The notes below the pieces were generated by a model. The model was not told the DNA's origin. It worked only from the letters and a program-made list of their open reading frames with translations, and made no database searches. From an uncultured Clostridium sp. (GTDB lineage: Bacteria > Bacillota > Clostridia > Christensenellales > CAG-138), in the NCBI GenBank assembly GCA_900542285.1, contig UQNF01000035.1, forward strand, positions 1 through 16,569: a DNA stretch of 16,569 nucleotides, in the 5' to 3' direction. Shown here one piece after another: positions 14,718 to 16,569 of the stretch. Each line of letters begins with the position of its first letter. Positions within the stretch are counted from its first letter, which is position 1. Position numbers and translations under genes: made by a program.

Positions 14718-16508
14718 TTAAAAATCCATTGCCATTCGTGCCGACTCTTCCTCGCTCAGCTCGGTAACACGGGTATCCATTACACGGTACACGCGCCGGC
14801 ACATGCTTAGTACGCTCGGGCGGTGCGTGGTGACAATACAGGTCTTGTTCGGACGGGCGGTTATGATGTTTCTAAGCACCCTGCGCTCAGTCGCAACATC
14901 CAGTGCCGAAGTCGCTTCATCCAGAAGCAGTACCGGAGCATCGCGCAGTATTGCCCTCGCTATCGCTATGCGCTGCGCCTGTCCTTCGGAAAGTCCCTTT
15001 CCCCTCTCGCCGATATTGGCGTTGATATTGCCCGGAAGCTTCTCCACGAACTCCCAGGCACAGGCAAGCCTCAGCGCCTCGATAAGCTCATCATCCGAAG
15101 CGTTTTCCCTGACCATGCGCAGATTCTCCGCAATCGTTCCGGCGATCACGGTATTGCCCTGCGGTACATAGGCGAAGAAATGCCTCGTCTCTGCGTTCAT
15201 CACGACCTCCCTGCCGTTTGCCGCACGCAGCGTGACCGCTCCGCTTTCCGGCCGCACAAGCCCCAATATCAGGCGAATCAGCGTGGTTTTGCCCTCGCCG
15301 GAGGCTCCGACAAGAGCAACTATCTCTCCCGGAGCGGCAACCAGTTCGGATGATCTCAGCACCTTCTCACCCTCGGTGTAGGAAAAGTCCACGCCCCTCA
15401 AGCTGACGGTGAAGCCCTCGTCCGCAAATTCGTCCATATCGCTGCTTTCCGGAATATGCATTTCCCTCGGAAGCTCCACAAGTTCACGAATGCGGTGCGC
15501 AGAGACGGAGCTGTTAAGAAAATTCGGAACTATGCCTACAAGGCTCTTGAATGCGCTTGTAAGGTTGCCGCCCTGCTGCAGAAACAGGGTCATCGTTCCG
15601 AAGGTTATCGCATGCGTCCACAGCAGGAACAGACAATAGCCGAACGCTGCTATCTCCACCAGTATCGACAGTATGGAAATAAACACATTGGTCTTTATTG
15701 AAAACAGGTTGTAATCCAGTGTTACATCCCTGTACTTTTTCTGCCATTCACGCATCTTCCTGCTGTAAAAGCCGGAGATCCCGAAGGATTTGATGGTATC
15801 AAAGTTATAAAAGGTTTCAGCCTCGAATGTCATAAGGCTGCTGCTCATCTGCCTGACGCGCTTGCCGTGCATACGCTGCCTTTTCATCAGGAAGCCCGAG
15901 CTTATTATGAGTATCGGTGCGCTCGCAAGCGCAATCAGCGCCATGACCGCATCGTAATGCAGTATCACGAGAAAGGTTGCAGCGAACCTATATACGGCTA
16001 TCAGTATCGTCGGCAGCCAGTTTATGGCGTTGGAAGCGACCGTACCTATATCGCTGTTGAATCGATTGAGTATGTCGCCGTTGGAGTAGGCGTTGATGCT
16101 CAGCCAGTCCGCATCGACTATCTTATCAAAGATATCCGCCTGTATGTCGTTATTGATGTCTATGCTAATCTTTGCGGATATCCGTGAAATGACGCTGTCA
16201 AACAGGAGGCTCAGCAGCATGCTTCCGACGGTGATGCAGATGAGAAGTGCCAGCTTTTCAAGCTTATAGCCCGTTATGATGTCAATAAGGTATTTGCCGG
16301 CAATGCTTCCGGCAAGGCCGAGCGTCGCGCTGATGATGCCGAGTATGACATAGAAGGCTATCGCTCCCTTATAGCGTGAGCTGTAGCCGAATATCCATTT
16401 CCAGTCATCGATTATCTCTCTGATCGTTCCGTCCTTTCGCCGTCTAAGCAGCTCTCGAAACGATTCAAAGTATGATGCCCTGTTGTTTTCGCTCGGTTGG
16501 TTTTCCAT
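14718..16508 (-). CDS. ABC exporter, fused membrane and ATP-binding domains (596 aa)
   Basis: This is an ABCB-type half-transporter. A charged N-terminal extension of about 45 residues precedes six membrane segments (about 48-340), and the nucleotide-binding domain begins at about 366. Walker A is GASGEGKTT (401-409, Lys407), the signature is LSEGQ (506-510), Walker B is LLLDEATSALD with Asp530 and catalytic Glu531, and the switch His is His562. All catalytic residues are intact, so unlike the pair at 5092-8564 it probably works as a homodimer with two active sites. No N-terminal C39 peptidase domain is present. It is the first gene of a two-gene minus-strand unit with the DUF3810 membrane protein. 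The start has a G-rich stretch (GGGGGA) just 4 nt upstream. The substrate is unknown; the linkage to a putative external peptidase hints at a peptide. Confidence 0.9.
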   Translation of the reverse strand: MENQPSENNRASYFESFRELLRRRKDGTIREIIDDWKWIFGYSSRYKGAIAFYVILGIISATLGLAGSIAGKYLIDIITGYKLEKLALLICITVGSMLLSLLFDSVISRISAKISIDINNDIQADIFDKIVDADWLSINAYSNGDILNRFNSDIGTVASNAINWLPTILIAVYRFAATFLVILHYDAVMALIALASAPILIISSGFLMKRQRMHGKRVRQMSSSLMTFEAETFYNFDTIKSFGISGFYSRKMREWQKKYRDVTLDYNLFSIKTNVFISILSILVEIAAFGYCLFLLWTHAITFGTMTLFLQQGGNLTSAFKSLVGIVPNFLNSSVSAHRIRELVELPREMHIPESSDMDEFADEGFTVSLRGVDFSYTEGEKVLRSSELVAAPGEIVALVGASGEGKTTLIRLILGLVRPESGAVTLRAANGREVVMNAETRHFFAYVPQGNTVIAGTIAENLRMVRENASDDELIEALRLACAWEFVEKLPGNINANIGERGKGLSEGQAQRIAIARAILRDAPVLLLDEATSALDVATERRVLRNIITARPNKTCIVTTHRPSVLSMCRRVYRVMDTRVTELSEEESARMAMDF

Positions 16509-16569
16509 CTGTCCCCCGTATTATAACGATTATTGAGATGCCGGACGCCCTTATGAGCCATCACAGCAT
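16509..16569. other. Right-edge intergenic stretch
   Basis: These 61 bp lie upstream of the minus-strand ABC exporter. A TATAAT on the minus strand (16525-16520) could be a -10 box, but there is no matching -35 and the leader would be only about five bases. The true promoter may lie beyond the window. Confidence 0.3.

Noticed and set aside
16520..16525. TATAAT on the minus strand as promoter of the ABC exporter gene
   Set aside because: There is no -35 at 16-18 bp, and the transcript would have a leader of only about five bases, too short to include the ribosome binding site.
1..16569. Window length equals that of the human mitochondrial genome
   Set aside because: The content is bacterial protein-coding DNA with no mitochondrial rRNA, tRNA or respiratory genes; the length is a coincidence or chosen window size.

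Overview
The window looks like a chromosomal segment of an anaerobic, low-oxygen-habitat Clostridia member (Firmicutes), probably a gut or rumen relative of the Oscillospiraceae/Ruminococcaceae/Christensenellales. This rests on four things: AGGAGG-type ribosome binding sites, sigma-A-like promoters, a cobalamin-dependent glutamate (methylaspartate) fermentation operon in the clostridial gene order, and a secreted protein ending in a type I dockerin. The genus cannot be fixed from the sequence. No tRNA, rRNA, CRISPR array, transposase or phage gene was seen.

Layout. Positions 1-335 hold a terminator of something to the left and the promoter of an unrecognised predicted lipoprotein (336-1172, +). 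That gene is bracketed by two identical 45-bp copies of the same intrinsic terminator. A convergent terminator separates it from a large secreted protein on the minus strand (3297-1342): signal peptide, caspase/gingipain-like His/Cys region, Big_2-like domain, beta-rich domain and dockerin. Divergent from it, with its own promoter, is a two-gene class I CoA-transferase operon (3566-4914, +) closed by a strong terminator. Next comes a pair of overlapping half-transporter genes (5092-8564, +). They form a heterodimeric ABC exporter with one degenerate and one canonical ATP site, again closed by a terminator.

The metabolic centre is the operon glmS-glmL-glmE-mal (8790-13412, +): the two glutamate mutase subunits, the reactivating ATPase and methylaspartate ammonia-lyase. 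All catalytic and cofactor-binding residues I know for these enzymes are present, mostly at the same residue numbers as in the clostridial reference proteins. Together they convert L-glutamate to (2S,3S)-3-methylaspartate and then to mesaconate plus ammonia. The promoter is near consensus (TTGACA-17-TATGAT), and a perfect 16-bp palindrome is centred about 60 bp upstream of the predicted transcription start, a classical activator position. The later pathway steps (mesaconate hydratase, citramalate lyase) are not in the window. The CoA-transferase may belong to the same acid-forming metabolism, but its substrate cannot be read from sequence.

A 30-bp perfect palindrome marks the convergent end of this operon and of a minus-strand pair (16508-13523). 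That pair is an ABC exporter followed by a DUF3810-type membrane protein with an HETAH zinc-peptidase motif. Their 16-bp spacing suggests a joint role in exporting or processing a peptide or envelope substrate, which is inference only.
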